Below, in pieces: positions 1 through 9,666 of a stretch of 21,638 nucleotides of DNA. Both the position numbers and the translations under genes were made by a program. The notes under the pieces were generated by a model. That model was not told the DNA's origin. It made no database searches and saw only the letters and a list, made by a program, of their open reading frames with translations. The first letter of the stretch is position 1. The number at the start of each line of letters is the position of its first letter. This DNA is from Apostichopus leukothele (taxonomy: Eukaryota > Echinodermata > Holothuroidea > Aspidochirotida > Stichopodidae): the NCBI GenBank assembly GCA_010014835.2, contig JAAAKB020115405.1, positions 1-21,638 on the forward strand, read 5' to 3'.

Positions 1-106
1 ATAACTAAAAAGTTGTAAAAAGCTGTAAAGGGCGCCAGCAGTCCATTTGAGTCCGTCGGGGGGGGGGGGGCATCCGCCCCCTGACTGTATGGACGCTCCG
101 CCACTG
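1..106 (-). mobile_element. Possible hAT-type transposon end (partial)
   Basis: Read on the minus strand from 106, the sequence starts CAGTGGCGGAGCGTCCATAC, a beginning typical of many hAT transposon termini, followed by a G-rich then C-run region (the plus-strand G run at about 58-70). The rest lies before position 1, so neither the other terminus nor the expected 8-bp target duplication can be checked. Confidence 0.35.
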
Positions 107-1874
107 CCTTGAAGCGATTTTAAAGCACAGACATCTATTCCTGGCAGGAATTAAATTTCAGGGGAATGTTTTACAAATCTCTTGTCGAGGTAGCTGTAGC
201 ATTTTGTCAGCCTAACCTGAGAGAGCAAGTGATGAATAGAGAGAACTATTTTATTGTCTTTTTCGTCAGTTTCTTTTATAAATCTTACTTTCACTTGTGT
301 AGGACCACGTTGAACTCGGGTCAAATTTGCGACTGACGTTGGCATCGATTTGATTTTCAAAGGGGGCGGGGAGGGGTGAGGGGTGGTGGAAACACCCCAA
401 CCCGTATGTACGACCTTGCATGGTAGACTAAAGAAACCCAGGAGATTGTCTCTCCTTGGAAAAAAAATCAAGAATGTTAACCAAGTTTTATTGGATTGTA
501 GTATTGACATCAGAAAAATATAATTCTGGAGTGTATCGACAGTTTTTATTGCGTTAAAAAGGTTAATTATTTCATAAAGTATTTTCTTATAGAAAGATGA
601 TTAACAATAATTTTCTCCACCTTTAATTATTACTCTCAAACAGCACAGAAACTACTTTTAAGTTTTTCAATGTACTTTCCATATGTTTTTATTTACTTCT
701 TCATAAATAAAACATACAAACAAGACAGAAACAACACAACAACGGACACCAATTTTTTCAATAGCCAGGGATGAGCCTGGGGTAAAAAAAATCACGGAAC
801 TTTGCAAAAATTGCGGTATAGGCTGCAGTTTGCTTATGCTACAGTGTGTTAGGATAATAGTTTTTGTCCCCGAGGAAGAAACGAAATCACGGATATTCCG
901 CGAATTCGCGGAAAAAGCTCATGTCTGAATAGCACGAAAGCTGGAACACATAGCTGGTATCCCTGACCGAACCTGCCCAGCTTTTGGTAACTGAAGATAT
1001 AGCATAGACAGTATGTTATTGATCAACATTAACATATATACCATGTGAATATTCAGTGCTATTAATTATTACGCTAATGACATTTGCGTTTAGTATCAGT
1101 TTAAGGCGATCTTGTCTGATAAAATCATAAAATTGTTTAAAAACTAAAAACTAAAAATAAAACAGAAATTAAAATAATTGTCAATCTTTTAATACTCTTT
1201 TCTTCCTTAATGGATGAATAAAAAAATAAAAAAAAATGAAAATCTTGAAAATTCTAATTCAGACTAGATTAGCCAATAAATATTGCTTGTACTATAGTCT
1301 TTCCATGCCAGTCAAGACCTGTCAAAACGTTCTTTACACTTAATATCACTTTGGAAGTTGGAGAAAAAAATTGCATACCTGCATTGAATGATTGTGGTAA
1401 GATTTTCAACATATCCAGCACCCCCTCAAACTTTTAAACATACCCCACCCACCTGACCCCTTATCACTCTATCACACAACTACATCATTCACAAGTAAAG
1501 AAGGATACCTTCTCCTTCTCCAAACAAGCTAAAAAAACAGAATATAAAAACAGTATGTTTTCACTACTTAATTTCAGCAACAATCCCTGCTGCAATGGGT
1601 ATGGATTTCATAATGACCCAAATGCAATCTTTGGCAAGATACCTTCACTACACCCTCCCTCCTCCTCCTTAATATAACATATTACTCAGATGAACGACAC
1701 GAAAACCCATTTCGTGAATCTTTAAGTCTACATTTACGTTTCTCCGAACCCTTTCAACTTGAGTGCATCTACATGGTTTTGTTACAATCAAGAGAGTTTC
1801 CAAAATGGCAGTTTGTACACGAAAGTGACAACTGCTCTCGCATTGGTCGTCGGTTGACCCTAGAAATGACAAGA
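107..1874. other. 3' flank / 3' UTR side of exon B4
   Basis: The stretch after the B4 stop on the minus strand. It should include the 3' UTR, whose end is not clear. It holds the palindromic segment at 768-930, G-rich sequence at about 360-385, and otherwise AT-rich sequence. The minus-strand frames at 151-510 and 1669-1980 have no recognisable domain and overlap repeat-like sequence or the UTR; not called as genes. Confidence 0.6.
768..930. repeat. Possible foldback/MITE-like segment with 18-bp palindrome
   Basis: A perfect palindrome ttccgcgaattcgcggaa lies at 896-913. Imperfect inverted ends flank it: gggatgagcctgg near 768 and ctcatgtctg near 918-927, and aatcacggaa (about 790) recurs as aaatcacggatattccg (884-900). 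It is much more GC-rich than its surroundings. No open frame or target duplication is evident. Confidence 0.35.
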
Positions 1875-2071
1875 TCATTTGTGTGAAGAGCCGTCGTGAC
1901 GACTGCACTGGGTGTATGTTAGACCAGCCAGGAACACGATCATCAGTACCGCTGCCATGCCGATCACAATTAACCACCATATGTCTGGGCCGCTGTTATT
2001 TCCTGATATTTGGTCGCTGTCCTGCACCCCTGGTATGTTAGCTGGAGCATCTGTTGTTGCAGCTGCTGTCA
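1875..2071 (-). CDS. Exon B4: second terminal exon, transmembrane anchor and tail
   Basis: A 197-nt terminal exon ending in TGA at 1877-1875. Acceptor aatcgcag precedes 2071 and phase 1 fits B3 (G+TG gives Val). The 65-residue product has an Ala/Thr-rich stalk (TAAATTDAP, then an N-N-S sequon), IWWL opening a helix of about 22 residues (LIVIGMAAVLMIV...), and a short tail TQCSRHDGSSHK. Its WWL entry into the helix matches A12 (PWWL), suggesting the two anchors are diverged duplicates, yet stalk and tail share nothing obvious. No close AATAAA is visible; the first on this strand is near 693-688, and an ATTAAA lies near 1190. Confidence 0.85.
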
Positions 2072-2439
2072 CTGCGATTAAAACAACAAGATAATCAACA
2101 CATGAGGTTGCTTGAGGAACCTAATACAGGAAGAAAGCAACATCTGCACTGTTTTAATCCTACTTGGTACCTCATTATACCTCGTTCAAGTAGCGATACA
2201 TTAAGTTGAACGAGATGAGTTATGGGCTTATATGACAGACACACTTCCACCCAATTAACCCCGTTTTCATCATAGAGATGTAATTCAGAGATAGTAGTCT
2301 CTTGTACCAAGGGCCCAACAATGATTTGGTCAATATTATGACTAAACCTAAAAACTGAAAAAGTTCTGCAACTTAAAACAACTTCAAAAGTAGCACACTT
2401 AATCATACTAAACGTTTCCAAAGTGGGGACAACCCCTTC

Positions 2440-2522
2440 TCCGCTCCCCATGGACTCTGATTGTTAACAGTCCAATTGGTCCGCCCCCCCCTCCCAAATG
2501 AACCACCTTGGATCTACCACTG
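2440..2522 (-). mobile_element. Possible hAT-type terminus in the B3-B4 intron
   Basis: Read on the minus strand from 2522, the sequence begins CAGTGGTAGATCCAAGGTGG and then has a G run (complement of the C run at 2483-2491), the same layout as the terminus at 106. No matching second terminus is visible in the intron, so it would be a fragment. Confidence 0.3.
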
Positions 2523-2687
2523 TCTTGCCTCACTGATCTGAAAGTCCTTCCTGATCCCCTGTCTATTACAATTTGTTAAAAATGCATGGTAATCAAAACA
2601 GGTTGAATTATACATCGAAGAGCAAAAGACGTTCATTATTAAGATCAGGTGTCTATACGTGTAATGAAATCAGGAGGTGGAACATAC

Positions 2688-2816
2688 CTCTGAAGTGTTT
2701 ATGGCAGTTTTCATGTACGTTATCGGTGGGGCAAGAGCAGAAATATCCGTTGAAAAAATTCAGACAGAGAGCTTCTGCGGGGCACTGGTGATCCCCAGAG
2801 CAAGGTTCCTTGACGA
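2688..2816 (-). CDS. Exon B3: divergent EGF-like domain next to anchor B4
   Basis: A 129-nt phase 1-1 exon, the longest EGF exon here. Acceptor caacag precedes 2816; donor gtatgt follows 2688. The spacing C-x5-C-x5-C-x8-C-x-C-x8-C is canonical, but the loop residues are not: CSGDHQC, CPAEALC with no Asn-Gly-Gly, and PTDNVHENC lacking the aromatic-Gly turn. A basic linker (HKHFR) follows the last cysteine and leads into the B4 stalk. The adjoining upstream intron holds a trinucleotide array beginning about 70 bp away, which adds a long low-complexity open frame that is not part of the protein. Confidence 0.83.
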
Positions 2817-2887
2817 CTGTTGAATGAAGATACAACAACCTTATAGTAATTACTGGATTATATATATAATTAAAGCAGAGGCTCTGT

Positions 2888-2993
2888 CGATGATGATGAT
2901 GATGGTGATGATGATGATCACGATGGATGATGATGATGATGATGATGTCATGATGATGGATGATGATGATGATCATCATCATCATGATGGATG

Positions 2994-3025
<32 letters not shown>

Positions 3026-3110
3026 GATGATGATGGATGATGATGATGATCATCATCATCATCATCATGATGGATGATGATGATGATGATGATGATGGTG
3101 ATGATGATGG
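2888..3110. repeat. (GAT)n trinucleotide array with palindromic switches
   Basis: About 220 bp of GAT/ATG triplets with scattered GG and GT interruptions. Twice the array flips to ATC triplets, creating perfect palindromes at 2960-2985 (26 bp) and 3036-3063 (28 bp). It lies in the B2-B3 intron, about 70 bp upstream of exon B3 on the minus strand. The Ile/His/Asp homopolymer frames across it are not coding. Confidence 0.95.
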
Positions 3111-3281
3111 AGCACACTGTGTGAAATATTACCCTTAATGAGGAGTGAGTAGTTATTAAAAGAAGATGGATGACAGGTGTCAGTTATGAATATTCACTGA
3201 TGAACAGAAACATACTGATATTAAAATAAAATAAAATAAAATCCTTGACATTCATACCACACCATATAAGAAAAATGTAAT

Positions 3282-3912
3282 GGGGTAATAGAGCTCACTA
3301 GACTATGTAGAATTGGCTCTGGATTATCCTCAGGGGTTATAGAGCTCACTAGACTATATAGAATTGGTATTGGATTATCCTCAGGGGTTAAAGTGCTCAC
3401 TAAACTATATAGAATTGGTATTGGATTATCCTCAGTGGATATAAGGCTTACTAGACAATATAGAATTGGCACTTGAGTATCCCCAGGGTTATAGAGCTTA
3501 CTAGACTATATATAATTGGTATTGGATAATCTTTATGGGTTATAGAGCTTACTAGACTATATAGAATTGGCTCTGGATTATCCTCAGGGGTTATAGAGCT
3601 CACTTGGCTATACAGAATTGGTATTGGATTACCCTCAGGGGTTAAAGAGCTCACTAGACTATATAGAATTGGCACTGGATTATCCTCAGGGGTAATAGAG
3701 CTCACTAGACTATATAGAATTGGTATTGGATTATCCTCAGGGGTTATAGAGCTCACTTTTCTATATAGAATTGGTATTGGATTATCCTCAGGGGTTATAG
3801 AGCTCACTAGACTATATAGAATTGGTATTGGATTATCCTCAGGGGTTATAGAGCTCAATAGACTATATAGAATTGGCACTGGATTATCCTCAGGGGTTAT
3901 AGAGCTCACTAG
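3282..3912. repeat. 51-bp minisatellite, about 12 copies
   Basis: Units recur every 51 bp (for example caggggtta at 3331 and 3382), built around gagctcactagactatata, gaattggtattgg and attatcctca. About 12.4 copies are present, most differing by a few bases; one unit near 3470-3530 is length-changed, shifting frame. Because 51 is a multiple of 3, one minus-strand frame stays open, reading repeats of PEDNPIPILYSLVSSIT. It sits in the B2-B3 intron. Confidence 0.95.
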
Positions 3913-4036
3913 ATTCACTAGATCTTCACTATTGGTGTGTGTTACCACTTGCTGTGGTGGCCACTTTCATCTGTTTCATCAATTTGAAAAGCAATTTATT
4001 ATCAGATTATATACTATGTATATATTTTGCCACACA

Positions 4037-4514
4037 AGCACTCAATACTCCATGTATCATCACTCTAATATACACGTACCAACACTCAATATTTCATGTA
4101 GGCTCTACCATCACTCAATATTTCATGTGTTATCACTTGTTATTTCATGTATCATCACTATATTTCATGTACCATCACCCCATTGTTCATGTGCCATCAC
4201 CCAATATTCACATACCATCACTCAATATATCATGTACCATCACTCAATGTCAAGTACCATCACTGTATTTCACATACGATCACGTTCATGTGCCATCACT
4301 CAATATTGATGTGCCATCACTCAATATTGATGTACCATCACTCAATATTTCATGTAATCATCACTCTGTATTTCATGTACCATCATTCAATATTTCATGT
4401 GCCATAACTCAATATTTCACGTGCCATCACTCAATATTTCACGTACCAGTACTCAATATTTTCATGTATCATCACTCTGTATGCCATGTATCGTTACTCT
4501 ATACTTCATGTATC
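4037..4514. repeat. ~21-bp minisatellite, about 22 degenerate copies
   Basis: Degenerate units of 21 bp (some 22) around atgtaccatcactcaatatt, best preserved at about 4288-4360 where consecutive units are nearly identical. The array ends about 45 bp from the donor side of exon B2. It is AT-rich on the plus strand, and open plus-strand frames across it (HVPSLNI-type repeats) reflect the 7-codon unit length rather than a gene. Confidence 0.92.
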
Positions 4515-4557
4515 CTAAACATTGTCAATGATTAATGATAAATGAATATATACTCAC

Positions 4558-4677
4558 TCTCCGTAATCTCCTGATCACACCCACGAGATTGGTCAATGCA
4601 CAGGCACGAATGGCCAAATATTTTATCTATGCAAAGATAGTTCTGTGGACAAGGATTTCTCGAGCATTCATCAATAT
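4558..4677 (-). CDS. Exon B2: divergent calcium-binding-type EGF-like domain
   Basis: A 120-nt phase 1-1 exon, found by direct translation. Acceptor ctctctag precedes 4677; donor gtgagt follows 4558. The spliced start DIDEC and C-I-D in the third loop match part of the cbEGF consensus, but His stands where Phe/Tyr is expected (IDKIFGHSC), and Cys5-Cys6 is only 6 residues (IDQSRG), with no Gly-Tyr-x-Gly core. The spacing is C-x4-C-x5-C-x8-C-x-C-x6-C, followed by an acidic linker DQEITE. Minisatellites flank it on both sides. It is likely functional given intact splice sites and frame; calcium binding is uncertain. Confidence 0.82.
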
Positions 4678-4890
4678 CTAGAGAGGGAATGGAAAGTATT
4701 CATTAGTAACACACATATATTCATGTGACCTCAGAGAGGGACATATACACTAATGAGGCAGCCTAAACAGCTTCACTAGATGACTGTATCATGGTGGAAC
4801 AGTGAGACCCATTTACTAACCCCCGAGGATCCACATCCCATGCGGTGATGCATCCCCAGTCCAGAAAACACAAACAAGTGAATATGCAGG

Positions 4891-5533
4891 TCCCCTCACT
4901 TATACATCTAGGTGTAGAAGAGGCACCCCACTTATACAGCTGGGTTAAGGAGAGGCTTTGGCACAAACTGTGCCTCAATACCCCACTTGTACAGCTGGGT
5001 TAAGAAGAGGCATTGGAACAAACAATGCCTCTATAGCCCACTTATACAGCTGGGTTAAGGAGAGGCAATGGCAAAAACAGTGCCACTATATCCCACTTAT
5101 ACAGCTGTGCTATGAAGAGGCATTGGAACAAACAGTGCCTCTATACCCCACTTATAGAGCTGGGTTAAGAAAAGGCAATGGCACAAACAAAGCCGCTATT
5201 CCCCACTTATACAGCTGGGTTAAGAAGAGGCCATGGAACAACAGTGCCACTATACCCCACTAATACAGCTGGGTTTAGGAGAGGCAATGGCACAAACAGT
5301 GCCTCTATACCCCACTTATACAGCTGGGTTAAGGAGAGGCATTGGAACAAACAGTGCCGCTATACCCCACTAATACAGCTGGGTTAAGGAGAGGCATTGG
5401 AACAAACAGTGCCTCTTGCTGGGTTAAGAAGAGGCAATGGAACATACAGTGCCTCTTTACCCCACTTATACAGCTGGGTTAAGGAGAGGCATTGGCACTA
5501 ACAGTGCCTTATCTATACCCCACTTATACAGCA
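4891..5533. repeat. 55-bp minisatellite, about 11-12 copies
   Basis: Units repeat every 55 bp (cccc of the unit at 4926, 4981 and the matching gccc at 5036), built from ccccacttatacagctgggt, taaggagaggcattgg and aacaaacagtgcctctata. One unit near 5410 is shortened by deletion. The array fills most of the B1-B2 intron, from about 210 bp upstream of B2 to 47 bp past the B1 donor. Confidence 0.95.
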
Positions 5534-5579
5534 CCATAACCATTTGACCACAAAAGCATCTTTTAATACTAGTACTCAC

Positions 5580-5693
5580 CAGTTTCACAATAGTCACCAG
5601 TGTACCCTGGAGGGCAATTGCAGCTCACAGTGCCTTCATCCATATTATACTCACATCTACCAGCGTTCTCGCACGTGAAGTTTGCTATACAAC
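5580..5693 (-). CDS. Exon B1: EGF-like domain
   Basis: A 114-nt phase 1-1 exon with spacing C-x5-C-x5-C-x10-C-x-C-x8-C. Acceptor aaaacag precedes 5693; donor gtgagt follows 5580. Motifs are CIANFTC (with an N-F-T sequon), ENAGRC, and PPGYTGDYC, a match to the EOGT O-GlcNAc motif. It is the first EGF exon after the A12 anchor. Being phase 1 at its 5' end it needs an upstream coding exon; none is recognisable between 5694 and 9406. A11 is the nearest exon that fits. A 55-bp minisatellite starts 47 bp past the donor. Confidence 0.88.
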
Positions 5694-5787
5694 CTGTTTT
5701 GGAGTGGGAAACAAATTCACTCATAATGACATATATTGATATTACATTCACATTAAACAAATTAATGTCATATCGAATATGATTAAT

Positions 5788-5811
5788 AACATATATATAT
5801 ATATATATATG
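5788..5811. repeat. (AT)n dinucleotide run
   Basis: A run of alternating A and T of about 20 bp, roughly 100 bp upstream of the B1 acceptor on the minus strand. The surrounding plus-strand open frame is not supported as a gene. Confidence 0.85.
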
Positions 5812-8114
5812 CAACATGTTTCACTCATTCTTCTTCCCACAGAGTTACTTATTTGCCCTTTCTCTGAAATATTTGCCGCCCTATTACCAGATTTTGATGT
5901 TTATATCCTTTACGTGTTGTTGTTGCTGTTGGCATTCAAGGATGTACTCACTCTTACGAAATGAGACATGATGATTGCATTAAATGACATTTATTTCACA
6001 GGTCATTAAATATAACCGAGTATGTAACTACTACTAAGAGCAGCTTTCTGAGTTGATTTTGATATTGTTTTTCAATAATTTTTTATGTTAAAGTCCCACT
6101 ACAATTGTACATTAGTCTTTAGTCGGAAATGTTTTTCAATGATAAAATAGAGAGTTTGCAGCTAGGAGGTGCTGAGGACTAAATTAATTGACAAGTGCCT
6201 GGTTGCCAAAGTGTTGAAGATCTATATCCTTTTAGTATGTGCTTTTATTACTAGCTGCTTAGAGACCTTCTTTTGGTCCAAGAATCTAGAGAGGCATCTT
6301 ACTTTTGATCAATTGCATATCTTATTTAAATAATAATATTTACGTACATTTTATAAAAATGGTGAACTATTGTTAATACACTGCTTAAATGGAACAGCTT
6401 TAGATTAGCTAATTATTCTATTCTCCTCCAAACTCCATGTGCAGTTAAGAAAATTTTAGGACAAATAAAAAACCCCAAAATGTCTATAATTTCAAAGTTT
6501 CTTGACAGACAAAATCATGTTGTTAATATTGTTTAAACCATGCTAATTATTATATTCAAACATCATAGTCCATCTCGAACAGACGAGATTGATAACTCAA
6601 GGATTTATCATAGGTTGAAAGTTTGTCAGCCTTAAGCCCACAAATGTCTCCTATAATTCTCTCATTTATTTCAGCATATTTCAACATTGACAAACAAAGA
6701 CAAGTTTTTCAAATAATTTCTATTGACTTACCATTTCCTGAGACGTACGAACCCGTAAAAGAACATTGATTTTAGTTATAGCAATGTTGTAGCTCAAAAC
6801 ACTTAGATACAAGAGTAATCTCAATTACAAAAGAATCAATTTGAGTTTTTATTATCAACATCTCAATTGTCTTTTATTTCTTCTTCAAATTAAGCACAAC
6901 AAACTTTTGAGTACACACATATTAATAACACCATAGAAAGTACCCACTTTGCTACATGACCATATGATAGTCATCACTTTAAGCTAGATTCTACTGCTTA
7001 GTTAGTTAAGTATTGTTGTACAGTAACATACCTAAAATGGCTGTCGATTTATATCACTTCAACTTATTAAATTCGAAGTTTTTAACAATTTTAACATTTT
7101 AAATGAATACTTTGCTTCTGTAAAAATAAAAATGGTGACTTAGAAGAACTTGGTAAACTAGTTAATCTATATGAATATAAACTTTGTAAATGATCCATTT
7201 TGACTATGCAAATTCTATTTAAATCCTGAGCATAATAACCACGCAATAAAAATGAATTAAAATCATAAAAAAATTTAAAACCACAACATACTTTTTTCTA
7301 AGTTTAACATTATGTACAAACTGAACACATTTGCAAGCTTGTGACAAATCCCTAGGGAATGTCAAATACCTTTACTGAAATTTCATCGCAACAAAAATCA
7401 CAACTCGAATGTCTATAAAATGGAAAGCTGCAAAAAGAAACCACTTCTAGTCCTAAATGTATAGTAAATTAAAAACTTAAAAAAACAAACCCTCAAACCC
7501 CGTAAAATTTGTATAGGTTTGAATTTTTGCAAAAGAATAAAATGTCATTATTTATTTTATAACAGCCTTTCTAATTAATTTTTTTTTTTATTGAGTTTGT
7601 TCGGCATATGTTTCTATTCCCAATTATGAAGTGGGTCGAGCTCTGGTTAGCTCTGAATAATAGAAAACACGTAGCAGTTATAATAAGGGGTGCCTCTGGA
7701 ACCAGATTCAAACATGGTTCGCTGTACAGATCTAATGGTGGCTAGTGAGCCAACGTGTGCTGACATATTATGAAAAATAATCACCCGACAAATTAAGGAG
7801 ATTTTTTTCATTAAGACAACCTATATCAAAACACTCGAGGCAATTTTCTATTTGCAACCAAATAAAATAGCTATGATAGGTTTGCAAGTTAGTAATACCT
7901 TACTACTGCAAAAAACCCTACCTGGTTTTAGCCCCCCCCCCCCCCCCAAAAAAAAGGAGAAGATAATGCCTTATGACCCATTACAATTAACATTTCCCAG
8001 ATCCTCAATATCTAAATTCAACATCAATTTCTTCCTTCTTAATTAAGGGCAAATTAATTATCTACAAGCACATTAATAACAGACATTTTTTTTCTTTTGT
8101 CTCTTCTTTGACAG

Positions 8115-8252
8115 ACTACAAACTACTCGTGGATGAAAGACTACGGTATTAAGCCGAAGCAAGGATGAATGCTGTCATCGTTGACATCATACATCCAACA
8201 CATGCAAGCTAAACCTGATTGCTGTTAATTAAAGAAAGAGCAACAGTGGCAA
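8115..8252 (+). ncRNA. Candidate plus-strand exon, probably non-coding
   Basis: On the plus strand a strong acceptor (ttttttttcttttgtctctt then ctttgacag, ending 8114) is followed by a less AT-rich 138-nt segment and a possible donor gtaaga at 8253. All three frames contain stops within it, so it could only be a UTR or long-RNA exon, or a terminal exon ending TGA near 8168. ATTAAA follows at about 8228. There is no partner exon, so this is weak. Confidence 0.2.
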
Positions 8253-9406
8253 GTAAGATGTTAAAATCCCAAAAGGCAATGATTAGCAGGGAAGGGATAG
8301 CCAAGTTTGAGAGGATATAGATGAAAAGAAGCAGGAAGCAGTTATGTATTAACTAGATACAGATGTTGAGATTAGGCTACAAAACAAAAAATTGCATTAC
8401 AAGAAAAATGTCTACACAAGCAGTATAAGGAACTTTCCCCTCTAATTCTTTAACTGTTGTAAAGGGTAAAGTAGGACACACAATAATACCCTTTTGGGTA
8501 CATAACACTATCCTATTTTAGTTTAGAGCACACAATGTTCAATAACATTGCCATTTAAGTACATAACTCTACCCTGACAGGCAACAGCTTAGCAGAAATT
8601 CTCTGTTAAAAGATTTGCATTTTAGAGGAACGTCCTGGCAATCACAATTTGGTTTCGTAAATCAATGTACTCGTCACAGAAAACAAGATTTGTATTTTTG
8701 TGGGTGTGGTTGTTGTTGCCACGTAGTACGTTGAAGTAGTAACTTCAAATGTTCCCTGTTCTCTTTTCTTGCATGGGCCGATACAGAACAACACTTATCA
8801 TCATGAGATACGATACATAGGAACAAGGTTAAATGATCTTATTACAACATGACAGCAAAACCAATTGGTAACTGAACATATTAGCTACAAACTCATGTGT
8901 AACGGTTTGAAAATTGTAAAATGACACAATACCACCGACCTATGAAATATTTAAAAATACTTAAAACAAAGAATGATTTTTTTCTTCTCATACAAGGTTT
9001 GATAAAGTCCTTCATTAACTAAACCCAATCCACAGAGACTTACTCATAAATATCTCCTTTGCAATGAGGCATGGGAAGCTGGAACAAAGGCAAAAATATT
9101 AAAGGAAGCCACCTTAATTCTTATATGAAAAAAGAGAAAAATATGATGAGAATTTCTTCATTTGAAATGCCTGAAGCTATTAATAAATTAATTAAAGGTA
9201 TTAATTAGTATAATACTATATACAATGATGATAATGGTTAATAAGCAATTTAATTAAGGTACACTGTTAGTGCCACGGTCTTATGTACATGTTTAGTAAT
9301 AATGGTACTGCAAACTCAAAATGGCGAAAAAATGTTCTTTTTTCATTAAAGCAAATGATATCGCATATTAGTCAAGTTTAACAGTAGTTGGTTATTAGAT
9401 GATGTC

Positions 9407-9591
9407 TTATGCTTTCATTAGCTCTTGTCTGAACTTCTTCTCCTCCTGGTTCTGACGACGGATGGTACAGAGACACACTACAGCAAAGATTATGAATAAT
9501 ATGCAAATTAGAGCAATTAATGCCAGCCACCATGGTTCCAAGGGGAGGGACAAGCCATCCAGTGCGTCGTTCTCATTGGGAGAAAGCGTTG
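9407..9591 (-). CDS. Exon A12: terminal exon, transmembrane anchor and short cytoplasmic tail
   Basis: The last coding exon: 185 nt ending in a TAA stop at 9409-9407. Acceptor cacatcag precedes 9591 and a phase 1 start fits A11. The 60 residues are a short acidic/Pro-Ser stalk (about residues 1-18), then EPWWL leading a roughly 21-residue hydrophobic helix (LALIALICILF...VVCL), two juxtamembrane cysteines (CLC, possible palmitoylation), and a charged tail of about 20 residues beginning TIRRQNQEEKK and ending ELMKA. The order stalk-helix-RR fits type I topology. No kinase, PDZ-binding or Notch-type domain is present. A possible ATTAAA polyadenylation signal lies at 9254-9249, about 150 nt after the stop, with no clear downstream element. 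Confidence 0.87.
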
Positions 9592-9618
9592 CTGATGTGT
9601 GAAAAATGTAAACAACTT

Positions 9619-9666
9619 GTTAGTAGGCACCAAAAAGGGGGCTGGGGGAGGGGGAGTGGGAGGGGG
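9619..9666 (-). promoter_or_regulatory. Branch site and C-rich tract ahead of terminal exon A12
   Basis: On the minus strand a perfect TACTAAC branch-point heptamer occupies 9625-9619, with its branch A about 28 nt from the A12 acceptor. Just upstream is a C-rich tract (complement of the G runs at 9636-9666). Such a strong branch site and a poly-C tract would be expected to influence use of this terminal exon; that role is inference. On the plus strand the same G runs could form a quadruplex. Confidence 0.5.

Larger units (their letters stand above)
5694..9406. other. 3.7-kb stretch without recognisable coding exons
   Basis: AT-rich sequence between exon B1 and the A12 stop. It must contain either the promoter and 5' exons of a separate B gene or simply intron. 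I searched the minus strand for cysteine-spaced EGF exons and for a Met-plus-hydrophobic exon ending in a phase 1 donor and saw none, though a short first exon could be missed by eye. It holds the A12 3' UTR, a C15-A8 run at 7930-7953, and the candidate plus-strand exon at 8115. Confidence 0.6.

Noticed and set aside
151-510. 119-residue minus-strand frame
   Set aside because: No recognisable domain; it crosses a C/G-rich repeat-like stretch near 360-420 and has no splice or gene context.
2095-2451. 118-residue minus-strand frame between B3 and B4
   Set aside because: It lies in the B3-B4 intron next to a possible transposon end; no domain or exon signals in phase with neighbours.
2653-3117. 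154-residue minus-strand frame rich in Ile, His, Asp and Ser
   Set aside because: It is exon B3 joined to the translated trinucleotide array; the B3 acceptor at 2816 separates the two, and the array part is low-complexity intron.
3932-4535. Overlapping plus-strand frames of 86-198 residues with HVPSLNI-type repeats
   Set aside because: They follow from the 21-bp (7-codon) minisatellite unit; more than one frame is open, as expected for such an array, and there is no start or splice context.
4958-5387. Plus-strand frames with repeated TAGLRRG/GTNxAS residues
   Set aside because: They come from the 55-bp minisatellite; the period is not a multiple of 3, so each frame cycles through phases without consistent protein.
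5841-5964. Plus-strand acceptor (cttcttcccacag) followed by an open hydrophobic frame ending in TGA at 5964
   Set aside because: No upstream partner exon, no homology recognised, and the frame runs into an AT dinucleotide repeat; probably chance.
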